A DNA stretch of 64,000 nucleotides from Thomasclavelia cocleata (GTDB taxonomy: Bacteria > Bacillota_I > Bacilli_A > Erysipelotrichales > Coprobacillaceae). The translations under genes were made by a program, and so were the position numbers. The notes under the pieces are model-generated. The model ran no database searches. It was not told the origin of the DNA and saw only the letters and a list, made by a program, of their open reading frames with translations. Shown piece by piece: positions 1 to 7,606 of the stretch. The first letter of the stretch is position 1. Every line of letters begins with the position of its first letter. The stretch lies in NCBI RefSeq assembly GCF_900102365.1, contig NZ_FOIN01000009.1, positions 1 to 64,000 on the forward strand, written 5' to 3'.

Positions 1-165
1 CCTATGGAAGGTTATAATAGAACTCCTAAAGATTTCAAAAGAAATTCCAGAGGATTAGATAATTTTGAATATGCACGTAGCAGATTGATTTGGGCCAACA
101 GAAAAAACGAATCCATTCTCTCTACTCCAAAATCCAAAAAAGAAGTTTATAAATTTAAAAAATAA
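1..165 (+). CDS. C-terminal fragment of an ISL3-like transposase (cut by window edge)
   Basis: Only the last 54 codons are in the window; the frame is open from base 1 to the TAA at 163-165. The fragment reads PMEGYNRTPKDFKR followed by a G-x-x-N-F-E-x-A-R-S-R pattern. This resembles the end of the ISL3-family DDE catalytic domain, where a G-P-x-E-G-x-N segment carries the last acidic residue and is followed by a G-[YL]-x-N-F-x-x-x-R-x-R helix. The element would mobilise itself by cut-and-paste transposition. Whether the rest of the gene is intact cannot be seen. The family assignment rests on this short motif only. Confidence 0.6.
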   Translation, partial: PMEGYNRTPKDFKRNSRGLDNFEYARSRLIWANRKNESILSTPKSKKEVYKFKK

Positions 166-192
166 AATATAAAAGTATCTAGACGAAATAAA

Positions 193-220
193 GGGGAACA
201 ACCATTTTTGATTGTTCCCT
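193..220 (+). terminator. hairpin downstream of the transposase
   Basis: GGGAACAA (194-201) pairs with TTGTTCCC (212-219) across a 10-base loop, 28 bases after the transposase stop. There is no good T-run after it, so it may be a weak terminator or part of the end of the insertion sequence. Confidence 0.4.
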
Positions 221-253
221 ATTGAACTTCTTTATTCATCAGTTTTAGGTTAT

Positions 254-352
254 CCCCTAAAGTGTCCCCTAAATTTCAACAGACTTTTTTTAGCACCCCT
301 AAAGTTGACCCCCAAATAATTTGGCTTTCCCCCTAAATTATTTGGTTACCCC
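254..352. repeat. cluster of short CCCCTAAA-type repeats
   Basis: CCCCTAAA occurs at 254-261, 266-273, 296-303 and 330-337. Variants are ACCCCCAAATAATTTGG (about 308-324) and ACCCCTC near 350. CCAAATAATTTGG is itself a palindrome. The spacing is irregular, so this is not a CRISPR. Multiple short repeats of this kind are seen at the ends of some insertion sequences, notably IS21-type ends where the transposase binds several sites, but the element is not identified. Confidence 0.55.
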
Positions 353-865
353 TCTCGCCAAAATTGAGTTTCATCTTGTATGATAATAATAAAATATCAC
401 AAAAAACCAATACCATTAATTGATATATTTATTCTTCTGTCAGTAATTTCTTGCTTTTTTCATCTATTCACTGTCAATTTGGTTTAATGGTTCATACTTA
501 TTATTTTAGATATCAAATATGATTTTTCTTTATCCCTATTAAGGCATATCATTTCATATAATAATATTTGTATACATATAACATCTATTGTGACTGATTT
601 ATAGTTCTTATTTTAACAGTTGTAAATAGTGGAATATATTTTATTCTTTTTTATGGGATGAATGTAATAGTGAATACTGTATTCTATTTTAACAGTTAAT
701 ACTATTATAATAATAAAAATGGCTAAAATAGTAGAAATAAATTTTTTATAATATTATTAATATATTTTCAACAATATTAATATCCATTTTTGATTATGAT
801 ATTATTTGATGAGATGTTTGTTTGGAATAAAATTATTATCACTAAAATATTTTTAAAGACAGATA
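353..865. other. AT-rich non-coding stretch
   Basis: No convincing gene, RNA or terminator was found. Two TTTTAACAGTT stretches (about 611-621 and 687-697) include one match to the general LytTR half-site form at 692-700, but the copies are 76 bases apart and are not a proper pair. Confidence 0.4.
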
Positions 866-1558
866 TTAAATTTGGTTCTTAATAAAAATTGTATATATTT
901 TCTTGCATTCAGTTAAATAAGTTCTGCTTATTGGTAAATATTCTTGGTCTATTTTAATTGTATTGTATCTAAATTCTTCAACATATTGCCAATTTACGAT
1001 TATTGATTGATGAATACGAGAAAAATTCTTACTAGTTATTTTTAAAAGAATATTGCTAATAGTATCACGAACTTTATATATTTCATCTGTTGTAAAGAAT
1101 AAGCAATAGTGTTTATCACTTTTAATATATTTTATGCTATTTACTTGTATATCAATTAAACCAATATCAGTTTTAACAGATATATATGCATTATTAATAT
1201 CTATTTTATTAATTAGTGATTTAATAACTTTTGAAATAGTACTTTTTAAATATTCTTTTTTAATAAAATAAAATGGATGTACATCAAATGTATCAAATAC
1301 TCGTTCAATATTATTACTAATAAAAATGATTTTTGTTGTTTTATGATATTTAAGATATTCTTTTGCTAGTTCAATACCATCTTTTGGCATTTCAATTTCT
1401 AAAAATAGAACATTATAATATTTGTTAAAATCTAATGTTAATGGATTATCTATTTTTTCAATAATAAAATTAGAAGTATATTTTTGTATTTCATTTTTAA
1501 TGAAAGAATTAGTAATATCTAACTCTTCATTATTACTATCAATTAATGCAATTATCAT
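866..1558 (-). CDS. orphan LytTR-family response regulator with a degenerate receiver
   Basis: This 230-aa protein has an N-terminal CheY-like receiver (about residues 1-120) and a C-terminal LytTR DNA-binding domain (about 130-228, with the IKYIKSDKHYC and FSRIHQSIIVN segments typical of the fold). LytTR regulators of the AgrA/ComE/VirR type control quorum-sensing, bacteriocin and virulence genes by binding paired direct repeats. The usual phospho-acceptor aspartate in LFLD-IEMP is glutamate here (LFLEIEMPKDG, Glu54), and the acidic pair near the N-terminus is reduced to one Asp (LIDSNNEE). The receiver is therefore probably not phosphorylated in the normal way. No histidine kinase or peptide gene adjoins it. 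A GGGAGAG site lies 9 bases before the ATG. It sits beside the bacteriocin locus and is its likely regulator (inference). Confidence 0.85.
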   Translation of the reverse strand: MIIALIDSNNEELDITNSFIKNEIQKYTSNFIIEKIDNPLTLDFNKYYNVLFLEIEMPKDGIELAKEYLKYHKTTKIIFISNNIERVFDTFDVHPFYFIKKEYLKSTISKVIKSLINKIDINNAYISVKTDIGLIDIQVNSIKYIKSDKHYCLFFTTDEIYKVRDTISNILLKITSKNFSRIHQSIIVNWQYVEEFRYNTIKIDQEYLPISRTYLTECKKIYTIFIKNQI

Positions 1559-1804
1559 GATTATGTTCTCTCCCTATTATTTACTGTATATATTAATATT
1601 GTAAGAAAAGGGAGTTTGATTGTCAACTTTTTCTTTTCAATGCAAATATTTTATGAATACTTGGATAATAAATTCAAATATTCTATTTAACTTTAATAAA
1701 GTATTAAATAACATATATTATAATAAAAATGTTATTTAATGAATTAAGATAAACAAATACTTTATATGAAATATACTAAAGATACTGATACTATTTTCAT
1801 ATTT

Positions 1805-2045
1805 ATGAAATTGTTAATATTGATTATTCTTTCTGGACCTTATATAACACTTATAATAATTATATACAAGCTTTCTAGATTTGATTTAACTAAACAAGAT
1901 GGTAAAATTGATGAATTTAAAAGAGTTTCAAATGTATACTGATATGGATTTAGAGCAAATAAATAAGCTAATTTTAGAATTTGAAAAACGAATGAAACAA
2001 ATAGATTTAATAATTACTAATATAGTTATAAAAGAGATTGAGTAA
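1805..2045 (+). pseudogene. frameshifted small single-TM protein (PspB-like shape)
   Basis: Frame one starts at ATG 1805 (MKLLILIILSGPYITLIIII, one hydrophobic segment) and stops at 1940-1942. A second frame overlaps it and runs to TAA 2043-2045, encoding a charged helix (MDLEQINKLILEFEKRMKQ). Removing one A from the AAAA run at 1919-1922 joins them into one protein of about 80 residues: N-terminal membrane helix, linker, amphipathic helix. That layout recalls PspB/PspC-type envelope proteins, but only in form. In copy B the equivalent start is followed at once by TAA and the rest is deleted, so the gene seems to be decaying in both copies. Confidence 0.5.
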
Positions 2046-2081
2046 AGTGATTTTAAGACATATTTTTAAATAAAATGTGTT

Positions 2082-2111
2082 ATTCGTGCCAAAAATATGT
2101 CATATGTGCCA
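2082..2111 (+). promoter_or_regulatory. paired direct repeat, candidate LytTR-type binding site (copy A)
   Basis: ATTCGTGCCA (2082-2091) is followed exactly 20 bases later by ATATGTGCCA (2102-2111), then by -10-like CATAGATT. Pairs of about 9-bp direct repeats spaced roughly 20-22 bp are the known form of LytTR sites. A LytTR gene lies 0.5 kb away. The nearest gene downstream starts at 2471. Confidence 0.5.
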
Positions 2112-2163
2112 GAGACATAGATTTAGTGTTTAGAATATATTAATATGTAAGTAAGATATAGCT

Positions 2164-2470
2164 ATAATATAAACAGATTAAAATAATTTTTAGTATTTTT
2201 TGTTCTATTATTGTGTATTTAAAACATTTGTTTAATATATTTGTAAAGGTAATACCATATTTAGAATTTAATGAGCTGTTAAATAAAGGAGAGATATTAT
2301 TCTAGAAGTTTATTTTTTATTTCAAATTTTATAAGTTAATTATCTGCAATAAAATTTACTAATATAAATTTAAAATTATAAAAACATATCTAACTTTGAT
2401 GAAGAATGCAAGTCTACAATAATTAATCATAGATAAAGGTTGATAGAAAGGAAAATATATATTATATAGT
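2164..2470. other. AT-rich leader of the 2471 gene
   Basis: About 300 bases without a gene. There is a faint similarity around 2250-2300 to the bases just upstream of the bacteriocin gene (GGTAATACCAT...AATTTA...AAATAAA), so the duplication may extend this far in decayed form. A ribosome site (AAAGGAAAATA) precedes 2471. Confidence 0.35.
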
Positions 2471-3112
2471 ATGAAAATAAAAAAATATATTTTATATACA
2501 ATTGTACTAATTGCTGTTATTGTTACTCTAGGAATGACAGAATTTCTGATTAAAGCTTACTATAATCCTAGAGAAAAAAATTTTTATTTATCTACAAAAG
2601 GGTGTTTAGTCTATGATTTGGCTGAAAGTGATTATGAAATTATTGAAACAGAAGTAGTAGGGGAGAATCTTGATTATTTATTTAATAATAAAAATGATGT
2701 TATTCAAGGTAATATCTTAGTAAATGGATTTAGTATTTTTTCACAAAAAGAAGTATATTATGATTCTAAAAGTTCTTTTGATTATGATAATGGTTTCTTT
2801 TATAGTGAATTTTATGATAACTCTATATATACAAGTATAGGGATAGGGAATAAGGAATCAATATGTAAAATAATTGCTGCATCAAAGTCATGGGATATGT
2901 TAGTATGTTGCATAGTTATTGATGAAAATGTAGATGATAAAGTAAAACAGGTAATAAAAAAGGATGCGTTATTAGTGATACCAGCTGATAATTTAATTAA
3001 AGCTAAGGAACTTATTGATAAAGCAACATCAAATTCAACACACATGGATGATTGGTTAAAAGAGAGGGGAGGATTTTATACTAATAAAAAGGGGGATAGT
3101 AATATAAACTAG
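2471..3112 (+). CDS. unknown membrane-anchored protein of the bacteriocin locus
   Basis: This 213-aa protein is not recognised. Residues about 5-28 (YILYTIVLIAVIVTLGMTEF) form one N-terminal membrane helix or uncleaved signal, and the remaining 185 residues are polar, acidic and predicted outside. No lipobox or catalytic motif is visible. It follows repeat copy A and its candidate LytTR site, and it precedes the second copy with the bacteriocin gene. Immunity or accessory roles are plausible from position only. A gene fragment related to the remnant at 7318-7602 starts at its stop codon in another frame. Confidence 0.6.
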   Translation: MKIKKYILYTIVLIAVIVTLGMTEFLIKAYYNPREKNFYLSTKGCLVYDLAESDYEIIETEVVGENLDYLFNNKNDVIQGNILVNGFSIFSQKEVYYDSKSSFDYDNGFFYSEFYDNSIYTSIGIGNKESICKIIAASKSWDMLVCCIVIDENVDDKVKQVIKKDALLVIPADNLIKAKELIDKATSNSTHMDDWLKERGGFYTNKKGDSNIN

Positions 3113-3211
3113 ATGTTTTGGTGCAATGTAATGTATGTAAAAGGGCAGTAAGAGATGTAGATTTTTTTAGAAAATATACAGGTCAAAGGATAATAAGATA
3201 AAAAGGTAGTG
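3112..3211 (+). pseudogene. gene fragment related to the remnant at 7318-7602
   Basis: In frame with 3112 the bases encode KRAVRDVDFFRKYTGQ and then stop. The remnant at 7318-7602 encodes KRSVREVDLFYREYTDQ in the same order, and the DNA around both is also similar. The piece has no start codon of its own, so it is a leftover of a duplicated small gene of the locus. Confidence 0.5.
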
Positions 3212-3212
3212 T

Positions 3213-3246
3213 TGAAAACCAATAGATGTTTGATTCACACTACCTT
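3213..3246 (+). terminator. hairpin after the 2471 gene
   Basis: AAGGTAGTGT (3213-3222) is perfectly complementary to ACACTACCTT (3237-3246), and GAA/TTC inside can extend the stem. There is no strong T-run, so it is a possible terminator or a boundary of the duplicated block that begins 8 bases later. Confidence 0.5.
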
Positions 3247-3253
3247 CTATAGA

Positions 3254-3673
3254 TATTAATATTGTAAGAAAAGGGAGTTTGATTGTCAACTTTTTCTTTT
3301 CAATGCAAATATTTCATGAATACTTGAATAATAAATTTAAATATTCTATTTAACCTTAATAAAGCATTTAATAACATATGTTATAATAAGAAAAGATTAA
3401 AGGATTTTATATCAATGAAATGTTATTTAATGAATTAAGATAAACAAATACTTTATATGAGATATGATAAAGAAGCAGATACTATTTTTCATATTTATGT
3501 AATTGTTAATATTGATTATTCTTTCTGGACCTTATATAACACTTATAATAATTATATACAAGCTTTCTATATTTACTTTTAAATAAAATGTGCTATTCGT
3601 GCCAAAAATATGTCATTCGTGCCAGAGATATAGATTTAGTGTTTAAAATATATTAATATATAAGTAAGATATT
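3254..3673 (+). repeat. direct repeat, copy B (promoter region of the bacteriocin gene)
   Basis: This is the second copy of the 1591-2163 block. Shared landmarks are GGGAGTTTGATTGTCAAC near the start, TTCTTTCTGGACCTTATA in the middle and the GTGCCA repeats at the end. It lacks the small gene of copy A and ends about 85 bases before the bacteriocin-like ORF. Confidence 0.85.
3595..3624 (+). promoter_or_regulatory. paired direct repeat, candidate LytTR-type site for the bacteriocin gene
   Basis: Two identical ATTCGTGCCA decamers start at 3595 and 3615, exactly 20 bases apart. They are followed by a -10-like TATAGA (3629-3634) or TAGATT (3631-3636). The gene starts at 3759. The perfect repeat here and the imperfect one in copy A suggest this is the functional copy. 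Confidence 0.55.
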
Positions 3674-3758
3674 GAAATATTTAAAATTATTAAGAGATAA
3701 TACCATTTTATAATATTTTTTGAATTTATTAATGGATCAAATAAAAAGAGTCTAATTT

Positions 3759-4085
3759 ATGTTTATTTTAGGATTAATCATGTTTGAGAATTCTATTTAT
3801 GCTGTTGATGCAGGAATAGGGTGTAAAACATCAAGAAATGTTGCTGAAGCAACAATATCTACACCTGATGAAACTTATACAATGTTTATTGTAGGAAAAT
3901 ATACAGGAAGTTCAGATAGATATACTTATATAATGAGATTGCGAGATACAGCTTCGATAAATGGCCCAGTTTTGGCTAGTGGTGGTATTGATGCTGGAAA
4001 GAAAGATACTGATGTACATTATAATTATCAATATATATTAAATAATACTAATCATTGTCATACATATATGAAGTATACAAATTAA
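3759..4085 (+). CDS. lactococcin-972-like small secreted peptide, leader possibly broken
   Basis: The 108-aa product starts with a short hydrophobic stretch (MFILGLIMFENSIYA) and a plausible cleavage site before VDA. The rest is polar and rich in Gly, Thr, Tyr and Asn, with Cys22 and a C-terminal NHCHTYMKY. It directly precedes a DUF1430-type membrane protein and matching ABC ATPase, the standard partners of lactococcin-972 bacteriocins; that context, not clear sequence similarity, is the basis of the call. The same frame upstream reads ATG (3732) M-D-Q-I-K-R-V and then TAA (3753-3755). The basic start of the signal peptide is thus separated by one nonsense codon. With the start at 3759 there is no positive n-region and only a weak ribosome site. 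Confidence 0.55.
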   Translation: MFILGLIMFENSIYAVDAGIGCKTSRNVAEATISTPDETYTMFIVGKYTGSSDRYTYIMRLRDTASINGPVLASGGIDAGKKDTDVHYNYQYILNNTNHCHTYMKYTN

Positions 4086-4093
4086 ACCCTAAT

Positions 4094-4126
4094 AAATGCT
4101 TTTCCTTAAATGTGAAAAGCATTTTT
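4094..4126 (+). terminator. terminator between peptide and exporter genes
   Basis: AAATGCTTTTC (4094-4104) pairs perfectly with GAAAAGCATTT (4114-4124) across a 9-base loop and ends in TTTTT. It would let the peptide be made in excess of the downstream exporter. Confidence 0.8.
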
Positions 4127-4155
4127 AAGATAAGTTGTTAAGGTGGTGAAAGAAA

Positions 4156-6210
4156 ATGAAGAAGTTATTAATGGTAGTAGTTATGCTTATTTCTTTTTCA
4201 TTAGTATATTATACGTTTAATGAAAAAAATATTGATGAGGCATCTAAATTAAATGAATTAAATTTGAGTGTAAAAGCTGATCTGAAATTAAATAACTTTA
4301 ATGTATATGTATCATTTGAAAATAGTAAATTTACTGATATTTATCAACAGATTGGATTATATGCTAAGGAGAATGATTTAGTAGTTATTGCATTAGATAA
4401 TACTCTTGATGATGCAGGATTATACACAAATCAAAATTATTATATATATTCTAATCATTCTGATTTGTTAAATGGTATATGTATTGATGTTGATGGTAAA
4501 AAAATAGATTTTTCTGATTTAACAGGTAAGCAGTATTATTCTACTCATAATAGTAAAGAAAATGTAGGAAAAATTAAGATATTAAATAATAGTTTTTTTG
4601 ATAAAATCAAAAGAAAAATAAATATTTATCAATATAATGCTTTAGATAATACAGGATTTGAACAGTTAAAATATTTATATTTAACTATATATAGTAAAGA
4701 TGATGGTTTTATAAATGATTTGCAAGAATATTTACAAAAAACAGATAATAGTGTTTCTGTATCAAATGAAACACGAGTACATGATGAAGATATTGAGAAT
4801 AATTATATTTTTGATAATTTAAAAAATGCATTAATAATATTAATAATTATTTTTGTTACAGTTATGTCTACGATTATTATTAGAAAAAATCGCCAGTATA
4901 TGATTAGAAGAATGATGGGAACATCTTCTATAAAAATAGCTGGATATGAGTTTTTTAGAATAATATTTATATCTCAAATTATTTTTATAATTACTAATTT
5001 ATTGTCTTATTTTGTTTTATGCCAGGATATTAATAAGGCTACTATTGAATTATTGAAAATGATTTTACCATTTAATATTTATTTTGCTGGAATTTTATTG
5101 ATTATTTTTCTATTTAACTGGATTTTTATTTATTTGAGCTGTAATTTAAAATATTTAAATAATAAAAATTATTTTCAAAGATTATTTAATATGCAAATGA
5201 TTATTAAAATAGTTATGATTATCTTTTTAATGACACCATTTATTACTTCATTAAAAGAATCATTACCATATTTAATGAACTATTTGAAAGTTAAAGGTTT
5301 AAAAGAAGAAATAACAGACTTATATTTTTTAAATGAAGTACCAGAAAAGAGTAAAGAAATATTTGCATACTATAAAGATGATTGTTATTATGCTGATTTT
5401 ACAGATTATTTTGCAAATATTAAGGTAGCAGAATTAACTAATGATTATGAAAGTATCTATCCATATCCGTATATTCATGCAAACGAATATTATTTAAGAA
5501 ATCATAATATTAAAACGTTAGATGGAAAGAAATTTGATTATAATAAGTATCCACATGGGACATTGTTGGTGCCTGAAATGTATAAAGATCAAGATTTATC
5601 ACGTTATCCATCTAGTGTGGAAATCGTATATATTAAAAATCCTGGAGAGTTTTTAAATTATCATATTGAAGATATTTATTATTTAACAAACCCAATTATT
5701 TTATTGGAAACAGAATATTCAATTTTTGAAACAAGGATTACAAATTTAGGAATTAAAACTGATAATGTTAGTGAATTGAAAAAAGAATTAGAAGAATTAA
5801 ATGGAATAAAGGTTAATATTATCAATGCCAAATATTATTATGATTATTTCATGGATCAAAGTAAATCTGCATTGATTGAGTTTGGAGTTAATTTGGGAAT
5901 TTATTTAATTGTTTATCTGACTTTAGTATTTCAAAGTATCTTTACTTATTTAGAGGAAAAGGGTAAAGAAATATCAATTAATTATATTTTTGGTTTTTCT
6001 AGAATTAAAAGGCATACTAATTTATTTATGCTTAATTTGTTAGCTTATGCAATAATATTATTTGGAAGTTTTAAGCTAAATCTCTCTTTTAATAATCGTA
6101 TTTTATTTGTAAGTTGTTTTATGTTGATGGAAATAATAATTGAAATAATATGTATAATTTATTTTGAAAATAAAAAAATGGTTAATTGGCTGAAAGGAGA
6201 GAAATTATAA
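4156..6210 (+). CDS. bacteriocin-associated integral membrane protein (DUF1430/TIGR01654 type)
   Basis: This 684-aa protein has the layout of the large membrane protein of lactococcin-972 systems. It has an N-terminal membrane helix (residues 1-19), an outer domain to about 220, a block of four helices (about 225-375, including LIILIIIFVTVMSTIII), a second outer domain, and three C-terminal helices (about 575-670). This resembles an FtsX/MacB-like permease with its two large extracytoplasmic domains. Together with the ATPase that starts 1 base after its stop it should form an exporter or immunity transporter for the peptide at 3759. A ribosome site (AAGGTGGTG) precedes the ATG. The family call rests on architecture and operon context. 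Confidence 0.8.
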   Translation: MKKLLMVVVMLISFSLVYYTFNEKNIDEASKLNELNLSVKADLKLNNFNVYVSFENSKFTDIYQQIGLYAKENDLVVIALDNTLDDAGLYTNQNYYIYSNHSDLLNGICIDVDGKKIDFSDLTGKQYYSTHNSKENVGKIKILNNSFFDKIKRKINIYQYNALDNTGFEQLKYLYLTIYSKDDGFINDLQEYLQKTDNSVSVSNETRVHDEDIENNYIFDNLKNALIILIIIFVTVMSTIIIRKNRQYMIRRMMGTSSIKIAGYEFFRIIFISQIIFIITNLLSYFVLCQDINKATIELLKMILPFNIYFAGILLIIFLFNWIFIYLSCNLKYLNNKNYFQRLFNMQMIIKIVMIIFLMTPFITSLKESLPYLMNYLKVKGLKEEITDLYFLNEVPEKSKEIFAYYKDDCYYADFTDYFANIKVAELTNDYESIYPYPYIHANEYYLRNHNIKTLDGKKFDYNKYPHGTLLVPEMYKDQDLSRYPSSVEIVYIKNPGEFLNYHIEDIYYLTNPIILLETEYSIFETRITNLGIKTDNVSELKKELEELNGIKVNIINAKYYYDYFMDQSKSALIEFGVNLGIYLIVYLTLVFQSIFTYLEEKGKEISINYIFGFSRIKRHTNLFMLNLLAYAIILFGSFKLNLSFNNRILFVSCFMLMEIIIEIICIIYFENKKMVNWLKGEKL

Positions 6211-6211
6211 A

Positions 6212-6841
6212 ATGAAAGTTATTAAAATAATTAATATGAATAAATCATATCAAGATAATATAATATTTGATAAATTTAATTTTGAAGTTGAAGAAAATAC
6301 TTTTAATGTTGTAATGGGAGTATCAGGTTCTGGGAAATCAACATTATTAAATATTATTGGTTTACTTGATAAAGCTGATAGTGGGGATGTTATTTTATTT
6401 GGTGAAAAAAACATTAAACCATTTTCTAGAAAGGCAGAAAAAATGTTAAGAGAGAAAATAGGTTATCTTTTTCAAAATTTTGCATTAGTTGAAAACGAGA
6501 CAGTAGAGTATAATCTTAAGTTAGCGCTAGATAATATAAAAGCTGATAAAAAAGAAAAAATAAAAGAAGTACTAAAAGAGGTTCAGTTAGAAGGTTATGA
6601 AAATAAGAAAATATACAAATGTTCAGGGGGAGAACAACAAAGAGTAGCAATTGCTAGATTATTATTAAAACAGTGTGATTTAATTTTAGCTGATGAACCC
6701 ACAGGATCACTTGATGAAAGTAACAGAGAAATAATAATTAAACTATTAAAAAGAATGCAGGATAGTGGTAAAACAATTGTAGTTGTTAGTCATGATCCAG
6801 TTTTTAAAGATATTGCTGATCAAATTATATATTTAAATTAG
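6212..6841 (+). CDS. ABC transporter ATPase of the lactococcin-972 group
   Basis: The protein is 209 aa. It has Walker A GVSGSGKST (about residues 36-44), Q-loop FQNFALVENETVEYN, signature CSGGEQQR (about 137-144), Walker B LILADEPTGSLD (about 156-167) and switch His in VVVSHD. The FQNFALVENETV segment is typical of the small ATPases paired with DUF1430 proteins (TIGR03608). It lies between the membrane protein (1-base gap) and a small membrane protein and energises the exporter. Confidence 0.9.
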   Translation: MKVIKIINMNKSYQDNIIFDKFNFEVEENTFNVVMGVSGSGKSTLLNIIGLLDKADSGDVILFGEKNIKPFSRKAEKMLREKIGYLFQNFALVENETVEYNLKLALDNIKADKKEKIKEVLKEVQLEGYENKKIYKCSGGEQQRVAIARLLLKQCDLILADEPTGSLDESNREIIIKLLKRMQDSGKTIVVVSHDPVFKDIADQIIYLN

Positions 6842-6851
6842 GATGATAGGT

Positions 6852-7277
6852 ATGAAAAAATATAAAGTATTGTTAATAGTGATGGTTATTATTTTAATGA
6901 TAGTGGGTTTAGTTTATTATCGCAATTATTATGTTAAAGATTTGTTATTGAATCAAAAACCTTATTCATATGAAATTAATCAAGAAGATTCTTCAGAAGT
7001 TAGTGTGACAATGTGGCTTGGTGGAGCTGATAAAATGGTTAAATATATTTTTGAAGATGATAGGGCGATACAATATCATTATAGTAATTTGTCTATAAGT
7101 ATGGATAATGAATTAATTGTTCAAGCAAAGGATAATATTATATTATCAAAAAATGAAGAAGATAGTAAGTTATGGCAGGATTTCAATGATTGGTTGAAAG
7201 AGTTAGGAATTAGTAAAAGAGAGTTAATTAAGTTTATTGAAAAGTATTTACAAGAATATAAAGAAGATGGTAAATAA
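6852..7277 (+). CDS. small membrane-anchored protein, last gene of the bacteriocin operon
   Basis: The product is 141 aa from the ATG at 6852; an upstream in-frame ATG at 6843 lacks room for a ribosome site, while TAGGATG serves 6852. Residues about 4-24 (YKVLLIVMVIILMIVGLVYY) form a single membrane helix, and the rest is acidic and probably outside the cell. No known family is recognised. Its place immediately after the exporter ATPase suggests an immunity or accessory role (inference). Confidence 0.6.
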   Translation: MKKYKVLLIVMVIILMIVGLVYYRNYYVKDLLLNQKPYSYEINQEDSSEVSVTMWLGGADKMVKYIFEDDRAIQYHYSNLSISMDNELIVQAKDNIILSKNEEDSKLWQDFNDWLKELGISKRELIKFIEKYLQEYKEDGK

Positions 7278-7317
7278 ATATATTAATTCCATATTATTTT
7301 AATTAATATAGAAAGGA

Positions 7318-7602
7318 CTGTTATAAAAAGGTATTTATTAGTTTTATTGGTTTAGATGTTGATATCTTGCATAATAGTAAAGAGATCTAGCAAAGCAATT
7401 TGAGTTTGTAGAATTTAATGATTTTTATATAAAGATCATTATTTTGTGTGTTTAAGTTATACCGATGATAAGTTAGATGGTTTTGGGGTAATGTATAATA
7501 AGGATGGTAAAAGATCGGTAAGGGAAGTAGATTTATTTTATAGAGAATATACAGATCAATGGATAATTAAAAAGGGTAGTATTGTAAATGGTTCTTACTA
7601 AA
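7318..7602 (+). pseudogene. decayed small lipoprotein-like gene
   Basis: The frame begins with a leader-like KRYLLVLLV, a stop, then MLISCI, and continues through several stops and frame changes. The last intact part reads LSYTDDKLDGFGVMYNKD, then KRSVREVDLFYREYTDQ, ending at TAA 7600-7602. The end is related to the fragment at 3112-3211, so a small gene of the locus was duplicated and both copies decayed. Confidence 0.55.
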
Positions 7603-7606
7603 AAAT

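Larger units (their letters stand above)
1591..2163 (+). repeat. direct repeat, copy A (upstream region of the bacteriocin locus)
   Basis: 1591-1883 matches 3254-3573 and 2062-2163 matches 3573-3673 with scattered substitutions and small indels. Copy A keeps about 180 bases in the middle (a broken small gene) that copy B lacks. The conserved 3' part contains the paired repeat at 2082-2111. Confidence 0.85.

Noticed and set aside
254-352. Repeat cluster considered as a CRISPR array
   Set aside because: Repeats are 8 bases long with irregular 4-25 base gaps and no cas genes are in the window.
611-700. TTTTAACAGTT repeats as a LytTR site for the 866-1558 gene
   Set aside because: The copies are 76 bases apart and lie downstream of the gene, not in its promoter.
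1615-1627. TTTGATTGTCAAC resembling a FabT operator (also in repeat copy B)
   Set aside because: It has a mismatch in the second arm (TCAAC), and no lipid gene is nearby.
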